64,000 bases of DNA, taken from NCBI RefSeq assembly GCF_031760065.1, contig NZ_CP134500.1, positions 5,890,001-5,954,000 of the forward strand, written 5' to 3'. A program made the translations under genes and the position numbers. Shown piece by piece: positions 43,136 through 52,269 of this stretch (within the stretch, counting starts at the first letter, position 1; each line of letters starts with the position of its first letter). The notes under the pieces are model-generated. The model searched no databases, was not told where the DNA came from, and saw nothing but the letters and a program-made list of their open reading frames with translations. The stretch is from Streptomyces durocortorensis (GTDB lineage: Bacteria; Actinomycetota; Actinomycetes; Streptomycetales; Streptomycetaceae).

Positions 43136-44532
43136 GCGACGCCGCCGTGACTGGAGTAGCCATGGACTACCACCCGCAGCCGACCCCGGGCACCGCCCGG
43201 CCGTGGGCCTTTCCCGCACCCGAGCGAGGCGCCCTGCCCAACGGGCTGACCGTGCTGCGCTGCCACCGCCCCGGCCAGCAGGTCGTCGCCGTGGAGATCT
43301 TCCTGGACGCGCCGCTGGAGGCCGAGCCCGAGGGCCTGGACGGCGTGGCCACGATCATGTCGCGGGCGCTGTCCGAGGGCACCGACAAGCACAGCGCCGA
43401 GGAGTTCGCCGCCGAGCTTGAGCGCTGCGGCGCCACCCTGGACGCGCACGCCGACCACCCCGGTGTCCGGGTCTCCCTGGAGGTCCCGGCCTCCCGGCTG
43501 GCCAAGGCCCTCGGTCTGGTCGCCGAGGCGCTGCGAGCCCCGGCCTTCGCCGAGAGCGAGATCGAGCGCCTCGTCGGCAACCGCCTCGACGAGATCCCGC
43601 ACGAGCAGGCCAACCCGTCCCGGCGCGCTGCCAAGCAGCTCTCCAAGGAGCTCTTCCCGGCCACCGCCCGGATGTCCCGCCCGCGTCTGGGCACCGAGGA
43701 GACGGTGCGCCGGATCGACGCGGCCGCGGTGCGTGCCTTCTTCGACGCCCACGTCCGCCCGTCGACCGCGACCGCCGTGATCGTCGGTGACCTCACCGGC
43801 ATCGACCTGGACGAGCTGCTGGCCGACACCCTCGGCGACTGGTCGGGCAACGCGGGCCAGGCCCGCCCGGTCCCGCCGATCACCGCGGACGACACCGGCC
43901 GTGTGGTCATCGTGGACCGCCCCGGCGCGGTCCAGACCCAGCTGCTGATCGGCCGGATCGGCGCCGACCGGCACGAGAGCGTGTGGCCCGCACAGGTGCT
44001 CGGCACGTACTGCCTGGGCGGGACCCTCACCTCCCGGCTGGACCGGGTCCTGCGCGAGGAGAAGGGCTACACCTACGGTGTGCGCGCCTTCGCCCAGGTG
44101 CTGCGCTCCAGCGGCCCCGACTCGGGCGGCGCGGCCATGCTCGCGATCAGCGGCTCGGTGGACACCGAGTCCACCGGACCGGCGCTGGAGGACCTCTGGA
44201 AGGTCCTGCGGACGCTGGCCGCCGAGGGGCTGACCGACGCCGAGCGCGAGACGGCCGTGCAGAACCTGGTGGGCGTCGCCCCGCTGAAGTTCGAGACCGC
44301 CGCCTCCGTCGCGAGCACCCTGGCCGACCAGGTCGAGCAGCACCTCCCCGACGACTATCAGGCCCACCTCTACGCCCGGCTCGCCGAGACGGGCACGGTG
44401 GAGGCGACCGCCGCCGTCGTCAACGCCTTCCCGGTGGACCGGCTGGTCACGGTCCTGGTGGGGGATGCCGCTCAGATCGCGGAGCCCGTAAAGGCGCTCG
44501 GCATCGGAGAGGTGTCCGTCGTCACCGGCTGA
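43132..44532 (+). CDS. M16-family non-catalytic partner subunit
   Basis: A 466-residue M16 protein. At the place of HxxEH it has GVATIMSRALSEGT, so the zinc site is gone. It keeps the substrate-binding Arg/Tyr region (REEKGYTYGVRAF) expected of the inactive half of an M16 dimer. GTG 43132 overlaps the upstream stop by four bases. The arrangement matches bacterial M16 pairs such as those related to MPP alpha/beta. Confidence 0.88.
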   Translation: MSDAAVTGVAMDYHPQPTPGTARPWAFPAPERGALPNGLTVLRCHRPGQQVVAVEIFLDAPLEAEPEGLDGVATIMSRALSEGTDKHSAEEFAAELERCGATLDAHADHPGVRVSLEVPASRLAKALGLVAEALRAPAFAESEIERLVGNRLDEIPHEQANPSRRAAKQLSKELFPATARMSRPRLGTEETVRRIDAAAVRAFFDAHVRPSTATAVIVGDLTGIDLDELLADTLGDWSGNAGQARPVPPITADDTGRVVIVDRPGAVQTQLLIGRIGADRHESVWPAQVLGTYCLGGTLTSRLDRVLREEKGYTYGVRAFAQVLRSSGPDSGGAAMLAISGSVDTESTGPALEDLWKVLRTLAAEGLTDAERETAVQNLVGVAPLKFETAASVASTLADQVEQHLPDDYQAHLYARLAETGTVEATAAVVNAFPVDRLVTVLVGDAAQIAEPVKALGIGEVSVVTG

Positions 44533-44558
44533 CGCAAGCGCACTGTAACGGGGCAAAC

Positions 44559-44592
44559 AGGACCTCGGCGAACAATAGTTCGTCGGGGTCCT
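44559..44592 (+). terminator. Terminator after the M16 pair
   Basis: A 14-bp stem with two G-U pairs (44559-44572 with 44579-44592), followed by CCCTTTT. Confidence 0.75.
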
Positions 44593-44681
44593 CCCTTTTG
44601 CCCGATTAGGGCAGTTCATCAACTTTGGTGGATAAGTTGCCTGTCTGCCCTGTGGGATGTGCGACAAATCCCCTTGTCCGT

Positions 44682-44711
44682 TTGGTGATGGGAAGGCGGC
44701 CCGCTTAGCGT
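44682..44711 (+). promoter_or_regulatory. Promoter of the riboswitch/M23 peptidase transcript
   Basis: TTGGTG (44682-44687), 18 bases, then TAGCGT (44706-44711) fits a HrdB-type promoter. The transcript would start near 44718, where the riboswitch begins. Confidence 0.45.
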
Positions 44712-44715
44712 CGGC

Positions 44716-44915
44716 TCCGCTGTCCGTCACCCGTATGCCGCATCCGCGGCGCCGGGCAGCGATCGCCGAGTCCCCGTCAGGCGCGAGCCTGGGGAGCCGG
44801 GGACCCACGCAGTCCCTGGGGTGAATCGGAGATCCGCGCCACACCCGGCGCGGCGATCCGTAGGAGACCTTCCTGCTCCGAACCCGTCAGCTAACCCGGT
44901 AGGCGAGAGGGAAGG
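44716..44915 (+). ncRNA. Cyclic di-AMP riboswitch (ydaO-yuaA type)
   Basis: A 200-base structured leader before a cell-wall hydrolase gene. It carries the conserved ydaO blocks: a GGGGTGAATCGGAGATCCG segment at about 44819-44837, a TAGGAGACCTTCCTG segment, and CTCCGAACCCGTCAGCTAAC at 44876-44895 followed by GGTAGGCG. In actinobacteria this class binds cyclic di-AMP and switches off peptidoglycan hydrolase genes. Exact ends are approximate. Confidence 0.85.
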
Positions 44916-44932
44916 AAAGGATCAGCCTCTTC

Positions 44933-45748
44933 ATGGCGTTCACCCGTGCCACCGGGAAGCACCGTGCCCCGAGCCGCCTCACGCGCCGGAGCGCCCAGGC
45001 CGCCGGAATCGCGGCTCTGACCACCACCGGAGTCCTCGGCTCGCTGGCCTCTCCGGCCCTCGCCGCGGACGCCGAGGCGCCCAAGGTCGTCGACACCGGC
45101 CTCACCCAGACCATCGCCCTCGACGCCACCCTCGCCGAGCAGATCGACGCCCAGGCGGAGGCGCAGCAGCAGCAGGCCGAAGCGATCGCCAAGGCGAAGG
45201 CCAAGGCCGCCGCCGAAGCCAAGGCCGAGGCCGCCAAGGCCAAGGCGAAGGCGGAGGCCGAGCGCAAGGCCGAGGCCCGCGCCAAGGAGATCCGCGAGGA
45301 GAAGGCCCGCGCCGCCCGCGCCGCCGAGCGCGCCCGCCTGAACGCCTTCCACCTCCCGGTCGCCGGATCCCACGTCACCACCGGCTACAAGGCGGGCGGT
45401 TCGCTCTGGTCATCCGGCAGCCACTCCGGCGTGGACTTCATGGCCCCCTCCGGCAGCTCCGTCGTCGCGGTCGGCGCCGGCACGGTCGTCGAGGCCGGCT
45501 GGGGCGGTGCGTACGGCAACAACATCGTGCTCCGGATGGCGGACGGCACGTACACCCAGTACGGCCACCTCTCCTCGATCGGCGTCTCCGTCGGCCAGAG
45601 CGTCGCCTCCGGTCAGCAGATCGGCCTGTCCGGCTCCACCGGCAACTCCACCGGCCCGCACCTGCACTTCGAGGCCCGGACCACCCCCGACTACGGCTCC
45701 GACATGGACCCCGTCGGCTACCTGCGCTCCCACGGTCTGAACGTCTGA
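44933..45748 (+). CDS. Secreted M23-family peptidoglycan endopeptidase
   Basis: A 271-residue cell-wall hydrolase. The signal peptide spans about 1-45 (ending SPALA), followed by a long Ala/Lys/Glu coiled coil at about 68-138. The LytM domain has zinc ligands His164 and Asp168 (HSGVDF) and His245 in PHLHFE. The family cuts cross-links in peptidoglycan. GGAAGGAAAGGA lies just upstream as ribosome binding site, directly after the riboswitch, so cyclic di-AMP probably controls expression. Confidence 0.93.
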   Translation: MAFTRATGKHRAPSRLTRRSAQAAGIAALTTTGVLGSLASPALAADAEAPKVVDTGLTQTIALDATLAEQIDAQAEAQQQQAEAIAKAKAKAAAEAKAEAAKAKAKAEAERKAEARAKEIREEKARAARAAERARLNAFHLPVAGSHVTTGYKAGGSLWSSGSHSGVDFMAPSGSSVVAVGAGTVVEAGWGGAYGNNIVLRMADGTYTQYGHLSSIGVSVGQSVASGQQIGLSGSTGNSTGPHLHFEARTTPDYGSDMDPVGYLRSHGLNV

Positions 45749-45770
45749 CCCCACCCGCGCACCCCGCTTC

Positions 45771-45803
45771 CCGAAGGCCCCGGCTCCCCGCCGGGGCCTT
45801 CGG
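45771..45803 (+). terminator. Terminator after the M23 peptidase
   Basis: A perfect 14-bp stem (45771-45784 with 45790-45803) with a five-base loop, 22 bases after the stop. Confidence 0.88.
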
Positions 45804-45969
45804 CAATTCCGGCGGAATCCCTCGTACCGGGTTGTGCAACAGGCCTTCTTCGGCCAGTGGATATCCATGGATTCCGGCCTGCCGTCGGAAATTCCGGCGG
45901 ATTGCAATAGAGTCACGGAACAGACGTCGGGCGGCCGCGTTTCGCGGGGATTAAGGCGGAGGTTCGGAC

Positions 45970-46677
45970 ATGCGCATTCCCGCGCATTCGGTATGCACGG
46001 CAATCCGTGACGACATCGTCTCCGGTGTCTACGAGCGCGGCAGCCGCCTCACCGAGGAGCTGCTGGCCCGGCGGTACGGGGTCTCCCGCGTCCCGGTCCG
46101 CGAGGCGCTGCGCACCCTGGAGTCCGAGGGCTTCGTCGTCACCCGCAGACACGCCGGCGCCTGTGTCGCCGAGCCCACCGAGCAGGAGGCGGCAGACCTG
46201 CTGGAGGTGCGGATGCTCCTGGAGCCGCTGGGTGCCGCGCGCGCCGCCCAGCGCCGTACGGACGCCCACCTCAAGGTGCTCCGCGGGCTGGTGAGACTCG
46301 GTCAGGAGCGGGCCCGCCGGGGCGAGGGCGAGGATCTGCGCTCGCTGGGCGGCTGGTTCCACGAGACCCTCGCCCAGGCCTCCGGCAGCCCAGGCCTGAT
46401 CGCGCTGCTCACCCAGCTCCGGCACAAGACCGCCTGGATGTACGCGGTCGAACAGCCGGTCCGCCCGGCCGACTCCTGGGCCGAGCACGGCGCCATCGTG
46501 GACGCCGTGGCACGGGGCGACGCCGAGCGGGCCAGGGCGCTCACCGCCCAGCATGCGGAACGCGCGGCGGCGGCCCACCGGCTCCGCCGCCCGGACCGGC
46601 CCGGGCGCCGCGCCTCCGCCGGGTCCCGGGTGAGCACTTCGCAACCTGGCGTAAACATCGCGAGTGCCCGTCATTAA
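45970..46677 (+). CDS. GntR-family (FCD) transcriptional regulator
   Basis: A 235-residue regulator. The winged helix has AIRDDIVSGVYERGSRLTEELLARRYGVSRVPVREALRTLESEGFV at about 15-58. The FCD domain follows, with His residues in GGWFHETLAQASGS and ADSWAEHGAIVDAV. ATG 45970 follows GGAGG. A short low-complexity tail ends the protein. Ligand and targets are unknown; the nearby ptsH (HPr) gene is convergent, so no operon link exists. Confidence 0.87.
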   Translation: MRIPAHSVCTAIRDDIVSGVYERGSRLTEELLARRYGVSRVPVREALRTLESEGFVVTRRHAGACVAEPTEQEAADLLEVRMLLEPLGAARAAQRRTDAHLKVLRGLVRLGQERARRGEGEDLRSLGGWFHETLAQASGSPGLIALLTQLRHKTAWMYAVEQPVRPADSWAEHGAIVDAVARGDAERARALTAQHAERAAAAHRLRRPDRPGRRASAGSRVSTSQPGVNIASARH

Positions 46678-46767
46678 CAATCGCGCCGTATACAAAGGGG
46701 AGTAATTACGGAGGGCGGTATTCGTGCTGCCCGAATTCACGGTGCGCGGATATCTCCGGAAAGCGAA

Positions 46768-46800
46768 AGAGCCGCAGCCCCGGCAAGGGGTCGCGGCTCT
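46768..46800. terminator. Bidirectional terminator between the GntR gene and ptsH
   Basis: An 8-bp stem (AGAGCCGC with GCGGCTCT), a small internal mismatch and a further CCCC-GGGG pairing, between convergent genes. Confidence 0.75.
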
Positions 46801-46856
46801 CACGTATTTCCGTCCGGTGGGGGCGGACGGATCGCCCGTGGGGCGGGCGGGACGGG

Positions 46857-47138
46857 TCAGACGGTCTCGGGAAGCTCTTCCAGCCCCTCGGCGACCAGCT
46901 TCGCCAGCCGGTCCAGAGCGGCCTCGGCGTCATCCGCGTCGGACGCGAGGACGATCTCCTCGCCGCCCTGCGCACCCAGACCGAGCACGGCGAGCATGGA
47001 GGCGGCGTTCACCGGGCTGCTGTCGGCCTTGGCGATCGTCACCGGGACGCCGGACGCCGTGGCGGCACGGACGAAGATGGAAGCGGGGCGGGCGTGCAGG
47101 CCCTCGGCCCAACCGACGTTTACGCGGCGCTCAGCCAT
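46857..47138 (-). CDS. ptsH: Phosphocarrier protein HPr
   Basis: The small phosphate carrier of the sugar phosphotransferase system; it passes phosphate from Enzyme I to EIIA components. The 93-residue chain has the phospho-accepting His15 (GLHARPAS) and Ser47 in VNAASMLAVLGLGA, at the place of the regulatory Ser46. ATG 47138 puts His at the standard position 15. It stands alone; ptsI is not adjacent, as usual in Streptomyces. Confidence 0.96.
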   Translation of the reverse strand: MAERRVNVGWAEGLHARPASIFVRAATASGVPVTIAKADSSPVNAASMLAVLGLGAQGGEEIVLASDADDAEAALDRLAKLVAEGLEELPETV

Positions 47139-47311
47139 GGTTCTGCCCTTCACATATCAACGGTTGTCTAGACCAGTCTCTCATGCGGTGCGCAGTGCTG
47201 TGCCCGGCCTCCCGTCCGGTCACCGCGCCCCGGCCGCCCTCGGCCGGGCCTCATCAGACTGCCCCGGCACCGATCCCTCCGCGACCGGGATGCCCGCCGT
47301 AGGCTTTGTCC

Positions 47312-50300
47312 ATGCAGCCCACGCCGGAGCAGAGTCCGCATCACGCGTACCCCGACCACTGGGAAGCGGACGTGGTGCTCCGCGACGGTGGCACCGCGCG
47401 CATCAGGCCGATCACCACGGACGACGCCGAGCGACTTGTCAGCTTCTACGAGCAGGTGTCCGACGAGTCGAAGTACTACCGGTTCTTCGCCCCGTATCCC
47501 CGGCTATCCGACCGGGATGTGCACCGCTTCACCCATCACGACTACGTCGACCGGGTGGGACTGGCCGTCACGATCGGCGGCGAGTTCATCGGCACGGTCC
47601 GCTTCGACCGCATCGACGACCGGGGCCGCCCCGCCTCCGCCCCCGCCGACGAGGCCGAGGTCGCCTTCCTCGTCCAGGACGCCCACCAGGGCCGCGGCGT
47701 CGCCTCCGCCCTGCTCGAACACATCGCCGCGGTCGCCCGCGAACGCGGCATCCGGCGTTTCGCCGCCGAGGTGCTCCCCGCCAACAACAAAATGATCAAG
47801 GTGTTCCGGGACGCCGGATACACCCAGCGCCGCAGCTTCGAGGACGGCTCCGTCCACCTCACCCTCGACCTCGAACCCACCGAGAAGTCCCTCGCCGTCC
47901 AGCGCGGCCGCGAACAGCGCGCCGAGGCCCGCTCGGTCCAGCGCCTGCTCGACCCCGGGTCCGTCGCGGTCATCGGTACCGGGCGCACCACCGGCGGGGT
48001 GGGCCGCACCGTCCTGCGCAACCTCCTCGCCTCCGGCTTCACCGGCCGTACGTACGCGGTGAACCGGGCCTTCGACGAGGGCCTGACCACCCTCGACGGG
48101 GTCCCCGCCCGCCGCTCGATCGGCGAGATCGACGAGCAGGTCGACCTCGCGGTCATCGCCGTCCCCGCCCACCGGGTCCCCGAGGCCGTCGCCGACTGCG
48201 GGGAGCACGGCGTCCAGGGGCTCGTCGTCCTCTCCGCCGGGTACGCCGAACGCGGCTCCGAGGGCCGTGAGCTCCAGCGCGAACTGGTCCGCCAGGCCCG
48301 CTCGTACGGCATGCGGATCATCGGCCCGAACGCCTTCGGCATCATCAACACCGCCGAGACCGTCCGGCTCAACGCCTCCCTCGCCCCCGAGTCGCCCGCC
48401 CGCGGCCGGATCGGCCTGTTCACCCAGTCCGGGGCGATCGGCATCGCCCTGCTCTCCGGCCTCCACCGGCGCGGCGCCGGGCTGTCCTCGTTCATCTCGG
48501 CGGGCAACCGGGCCGATGTCTCCGGCAACGACTTCCTCCAGTACTTCTTCGAGGACCCGGACACCGACGTAGCCCTGCTCTACCTCGAATCGCTCGGCAA
48601 CCCCCGCAAGTTCACCCGCCTCGCCCGCCGCACCGCCGCCGTGAAGCCCGTCGTCGTCGTGAAGGGCGCCCGGCACAGCGGCACCAGCCCGCCCGGCCAC
48701 GCCGTCCCCGTCAGCCGCATCCCCGACACCACGGTCTCCGCCCTGATGCGGCAGGCGGGCGTGATCCGGGTCGACACCGTGACCGAGATGGTGGATGCCG
48801 GACTCCTCCTGGCCGACCAGCCGCTCCCGGCGGGCCCCCGGGTCGCGATCCTCGGCAACTCCGAGTCGCTCGGCCTCCTCACGTACGACGCCTGCCTCGC
48901 CGAGGGGCTCCGCCCGCGCCCGCCGCGCGACCTCACCACGGCAGCCTCCCCGCAGGACTTCCGGGACGCGCTGGCCGAGGCGCTGGCCGACGGGACGTGC
49001 GACGCGGTGATCGTCACCGCCATCCCGTGGGTGGGGGAGAACGGCGAGGCCGAATCCGGCGACGGCGAGGTGCTGGCCGCCGCCCTGCGAGGAGCCGCGG
49101 CCGGGGGCCCGGCCAAGCCGGTGGCCGTCGTCCACGTCGAGATCGGCGGCCTCGCCGAGGCCCTGGCCGCCGCGAGCAGCACGGCCGCGCCGCGCCCCGG
49201 GCCGCCGACACCTGCCGCAGCCCGGACCACCACCCCGCCCACCACCGCCTCGGGAACAGCCACCGCCTCGGGAACAGCCACCGCCCCGGGAACAGCCACC
49301 GGGCCGGGCGCAGTCACGGCCCCGGAGACGACCACCTCCCCGGGAACGCCCGCCACCCCGCCCACCGCCACCGCCCCCGGATCACCGGCCACGGAGCCCC
49401 CAGCCGTCCGGGCCGACCGACCCGCAGGGCCCCCCGCGCCGCAGCCGGACGCGGCGGCCGGGGCACGTACCGACGCCGAGCAGCCGCAGCCCGCGCGCGC
49501 CGGCCGCATCCCCGCCTACCCCGCCGCCGAACGCGCCGTACGCGCCCTCGCCGAGGCCGTGAAGTACGCCCAGTGGCGACGGCAGGCGGCCGTGCCGGGC
49601 AAGGTCCCCGAATTCCTCGACGACACCATCGACGAGGCCGGGGCCGCCGCCTTGATCGAGGCGCAGCTCGCCACCGCCCCCGACCCGCGCGGACGCCCGC
49701 TCACCCACGACGAGGCCCGCGAACTGCTCGGCCGCTACGGCATCCCCGTACGCCCCACGCTCCCCGCCCCGGACCCAGAGGCAGCCGTCGCCGCGGCCGC
49801 CGTGCTCGGCTACCCGGTAGCGCTGAAGACCACCGCACCCCACCTCCGCCACCGCGCCGACCTCGGCGGGGTCCGCCTCGACCTCGCCGACGAGGAGGCG
49901 CTGTGCCGGGCGTACGGAGACCTCACCGACCTCCTGGGCAAGCCCGCCGAACTGCTCCCCGTCGTCCAGGCGATGGTCCCGCGCGGTGTGGACACCGTCG
50001 TGCGGGCCTCCATCGACGCGGCCGCCGGGGCCGTGCTCTCCTTCGGCCTGGCGGGTGCACCCTCCGAGCTGCTCGGCGACACCGCGCACCGGCTGGTCCC
50101 GGTCACCGACCGGGACGCCGCCGAGCTGATCCGGTCGATCAAGGCGGCCCCGGTGCTGTTCGGCTGGCGCGGCTCCGCCCCGGTGGACACGGCGGCGCTG
50201 GAGGAGCTGCTGCTGCGACTGTCCCGGCTGGTCGACGACCACCCCGAGGTGGTCTCCGTGGCGCTGGAACCGGTGGTCGTGGCCCCTCAGGGCATCGCCG

Positions 50301-50377
50301 TGCTCGGCGCGAGCGTCCGGCTGGCCCCACCGCCCCCGCGCGGTGACCTCGGCCCTCGCCGCCTCCCGAACTACTGA
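47312..50377 (+). CDS. GNAT acetyltransferase fused to an acyl-CoA synthetase (NDP-forming)-like protein
   Basis: A protein of 1021 residues. The N-terminal GNAT domain (about 20-190; EVAFLVQDAHQGRGVASALLEH is the acetyl-CoA loop) is followed by CoA-binding and ligase-like domains (SVAVIGTGRTTGGVGRTVLRNL, GLFTQSGAIGIALL). A Thr/Ala/Pro/Gly insertion comes next (about 635-720), then an ATP-grasp domain (LTHDEARELLGRYGIPV to the end). This is the Pat/PatZ layout of protein lysine acetyltransferases. Where active synthetases have the phosphorylated His (ASHTGAL-like), this chain has VSRIPDTT, so the ligase half is probably inactive and regulatory. TAGGCT ends six bases before ATG 47312, implying a leaderless mRNA. 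Confidence 0.88.
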   Translation: MQPTPEQSPHHAYPDHWEADVVLRDGGTARIRPITTDDAERLVSFYEQVSDESKYYRFFAPYPRLSDRDVHRFTHHDYVDRVGLAVTIGGEFIGTVRFDRIDDRGRPASAPADEAEVAFLVQDAHQGRGVASALLEHIAAVARERGIRRFAAEVLPANNKMIKVFRDAGYTQRRSFEDGSVHLTLDLEPTEKSLAVQRGREQRAEARSVQRLLDPGSVAVIGTGRTTGGVGRTVLRNLLASGFTGRTYAVNRAFDEGLTTLDGVPARRSIGEIDEQVDLAVIAVPAHRVPEAVADCGEHGVQGLVVLSAGYAERGSEGRELQRELVRQARSYGMRIIGPNAFGIINTAETVRLNASLAPESPARGRIGLFTQSGAIGIALLSGLHRRGAGLSSFISAGNRADVSGNDFLQYFFEDPDTDVALLYLESLGNPRKFTRLARRTAAVKPVVVVKGARHSGTSPPGHAVPVSRIPDTTVSALMRQAGVIRVDTVTEMVDAGLLLADQPLPAGPRVAILGNSESLGLLTYDACLAEGLRPRPPRDLTTAASPQDFRDALAEALADGTCDAVIVTAIPWVGENGEAESGDGEVLAAALRGAAAGGPAKPVAVVHVEIGGLAEALAAASSTAAPRPGPPTPAAARTTTPPTTASGTATASGTATAPGTATGPGAVTAPETTTSPGTPATPPTATAPGSPATEPPAVRADRPAGPPAPQPDAAAGARTDAEQPQPARAGRIPAYPAAERAVRALAEAVKYAQWRRQAAVPGKVPEFLDDTIDEAGAAALIEAQLATAPDPRGRPLTHDEARELLGRYGIPVRPTLPAPDPEAAVAAAAVLGYPVALKTTAPHLRHRADLGGVRLDLADEEALCRAYGDLTDLLGKPAELLPVVQAMVPRGVDTVVRASIDAAAGAVLSFGLAGAPSELLGDTAHRLVPVTDRDAAELIRSIKAAPVLFGWRGSAPVDTAALEELLLRLSRLVDDHPEVVSVALEPVVVAPQGIAVLGASVRLAPPPPRGDLGPRRLPNY

Positions 50378-50424
50378 GGGCCCCGGTGACTGCCGGGGCG
50401 TCCCCGGCAGTCACCGGCCCGCCG

Positions 50425-50430
50425 TAGGAT
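50425..50430 (+). promoter_or_regulatory. -10 box of the DUF5998 gene, probably leaderless
   Basis: TAGGAT ends seven bases before ATG 50438; no ribosome binding site is present. Confidence 0.5.
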
Positions 50431-50437
50431 GGTGCTC

Positions 50438-51034
50438 ATGGCAAAGACCGGTACGACGACCCAGGGGCTGCGCGCGGCGATCGAGCGCAGCGGCTACTAC
50501 CCGGCCCTCGTGGCCGAGGCGGTGGAGGCCGCCGTCGGCGGGGAGCCGGTCGCTTCGTACCTGGTGCACCAGGAGACCACCTTCGACTCCAACGAGGTGC
50601 GCCGCCATGTGACGGTGCTGGTCCTGACCGAGCACCGGTTCATCGTCAGCCACACCGACGAGCAGGCCGCCGACAGCGGCTCGCCCACGGCGCACGCCAC
50701 CACCTCCACCGAGTCGGTCAAGCTCGACCGGATCTCCTCCGTCGTGGTCAGCCGGGTGGTGGCCGACCCGGAGAAGTACGTCCCGGGCACCCTGCCGCGC
50801 GAGGTCGTCCTCACCATCGGCTGGGGCGCGGTCTCCCGGATCGACCTGGAGCCCGCCGCCTGCGGCGACCCCAACTGCGAGGCCGACCACGGCTATACGG
50901 GCAGCTCCACCGCCGACGACCTGAGCCTGCGGGTCAGCGAGGCCGGTGACGGCCCCGACGCGGTCCGTCAGACCCTCGCCTTCGCCCAGTCGCTCTCCGA
51001 GGCCACGGCCGCCACCGCGGCGACCGGCCGCTGA
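50438..51034 (+). CDS. DUF5998 family protein
   Basis: A 198-residue actinobacterial protein of unknown function, soluble and beta-rich (RRHVTVLVLTEHRFIVSHTDE, KLDRISSVVVSRVV, REVVLTIGWGAVSRIDLEPA). It has the Cys/His-containing ACGDPNCEADHGYTG near 150, which might bind a metal. ATG 50438 is favoured over the in-frame ATG 50429 by the -10 box distance. The phosphodiesterase ATG overlaps its stop by one base. Confidence 0.75.
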   Translation: MAKTGTTTQGLRAAIERSGYYPALVAEAVEAAVGGEPVASYLVHQETTFDSNEVRRHVTVLVLTEHRFIVSHTDEQAADSGSPTAHATTSTESVKLDRISSVVVSRVVADPEKYVPGTLPREVVLTIGWGAVSRIDLEPAACGDPNCEADHGYTGSSTADDLSLRVSEAGDGPDAVRQTLAFAQSLSEATAATAATGR

Positions 51035-52221
51035 TGGCCCAGCCCGCCTGGCAGGACCCCGTCCCGCTTGCCCTGGACACCGCGCCCGTCCCCGAGTACG
51101 GCAGCGGCTCGCTCGCCGATCTGCTGCCGACGCTCGTCGCCGGACAGGGGGTGCCTGGCTTCGCGGCCGCGATCCCCGAGTTGACCCCGGCCGACCGGAA
51201 CTGCGTCTTCCTGATCGACGGTCTCGGCTGGGAGCAGATCACCGCCCACCCCGACGAGGCCCCCTTCCTGCACTCGCTCCTCCCCACCTCGCGCGGCGGC
51301 ACCGGCCGCCCGCTCACCGCGGGCTTCCCCTCCACCACCGCGACCTCGCTCGCCTCGGTGGGTACGGGCCTGCCGCCCGGCGAGCACGGACTGCCCGGCT
51401 ACACGGCGCGGAACCCGGAGACCGGCGAGCTGATGAACCAGCTCCGCTGGAAGCCGTGGACCGCGCCGAAGGTCTGGCAGCCGTATCCCACCGTCTTCCA
51501 GCTCGCGGACGCGGCGGGCGTGCACACCGCACAGGTCTCCGCCCCGGACTTCGAGCAGACACCCCTCACCAAGGTCGCGCTCAGCGGCGGCTCGTTCCTC
51601 GGCCGGCTCTCCGGCGAGGACCGGATGGACGTCACCGCCCAGCGCCTCGCCGCGGGTGACCGCTCGCTCGTCTACACGTACTACAGCGAGGTCGACGGCA
51701 AGGGCCACCGCTTCGGCGTCGACTCCGACGCCTGGCGCGGCCAGCTGATGTACGTCGACGGGCTCGCCCAGCGCCTCGCCGAGCAGCTCCCGCCGCGCTC
51801 CGCGCTCTACATCACCGCCGACCACGGCATGATCGACATCCCCTTCGACGAGCAGTCCCGGATCGACTTCGACGAGGACTGGGAGCTGCGCGCGGGCGTC
51901 GCCCTCCTCGGCGGCGAGGGCCGGGCCCGCCACGTCTACGCCGTCCCCGGCGCGCAGGCCGACGTGCTGGCCGTCTGGCGCGAGGTGCTCGGCGAGCAGT
52001 TCTGGGTGGCGAGCCGGGACGAGGCGATCGCGGCGGGCTGGTTCGGGCCGACGATCGACGAGCGGGTGTACGGACGGATCGGCGACGTGGTCGCCGCCGC
52101 CCACGACGACGTGATCATCACCGCCTCGGTCAACGAGCCGCACGAGTCGGCGATGACGGGCGTGCACGGCTCCCTGACCCCCGTGGAACAGCTCGTCCCC
52201 CTCCTCGAAGTACGCTCCTAA
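51034..52221 (+). CDS. Nucleotide pyrophosphatase/phosphodiesterase-like protein
   Basis: A 395-residue alkaline-phosphatase-superfamily hydrolase. The first metal site is in CVFLIDGLGWEQI, the nucleophile Thr in TAGFPSTTATSLASVGTGLPPGEHGLPGY, and further metal ligands in DGKGHRFG and ITADHGMIDIP. No signal peptide is evident, so it is likely cytoplasmic. ATG 51034 overlaps the previous stop (TGATG), so the two genes are co-transcribed. Substrate is unknown. Confidence 0.88.
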   Translation: MAQPAWQDPVPLALDTAPVPEYGSGSLADLLPTLVAGQGVPGFAAAIPELTPADRNCVFLIDGLGWEQITAHPDEAPFLHSLLPTSRGGTGRPLTAGFPSTTATSLASVGTGLPPGEHGLPGYTARNPETGELMNQLRWKPWTAPKVWQPYPTVFQLADAAGVHTAQVSAPDFEQTPLTKVALSGGSFLGRLSGEDRMDVTAQRLAAGDRSLVYTYYSEVDGKGHRFGVDSDAWRGQLMYVDGLAQRLAEQLPPRSALYITADHGMIDIPFDEQSRIDFDEDWELRAGVALLGGEGRARHVYAVPGAQADVLAVWREVLGEQFWVASRDEAIAAGWFGPTIDERVYGRIGDVVAAAHDDVIITASVNEPHESAMTGVHGSLTPVEQLVPLLEVRS

Positions 52222-52269
52222 CCCCTCTCCCACCGTGCCCACCCCCCTCCGAAAGGTGCTCGACCCCTC

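Noticed and set aside
46724..46900. Small open frame from GTG 46724 behind a good GGAGGG site
   Set aside because: It runs through the terminator hairpin and into antisense of ptsH; codon use there is that of the ptsH complement.
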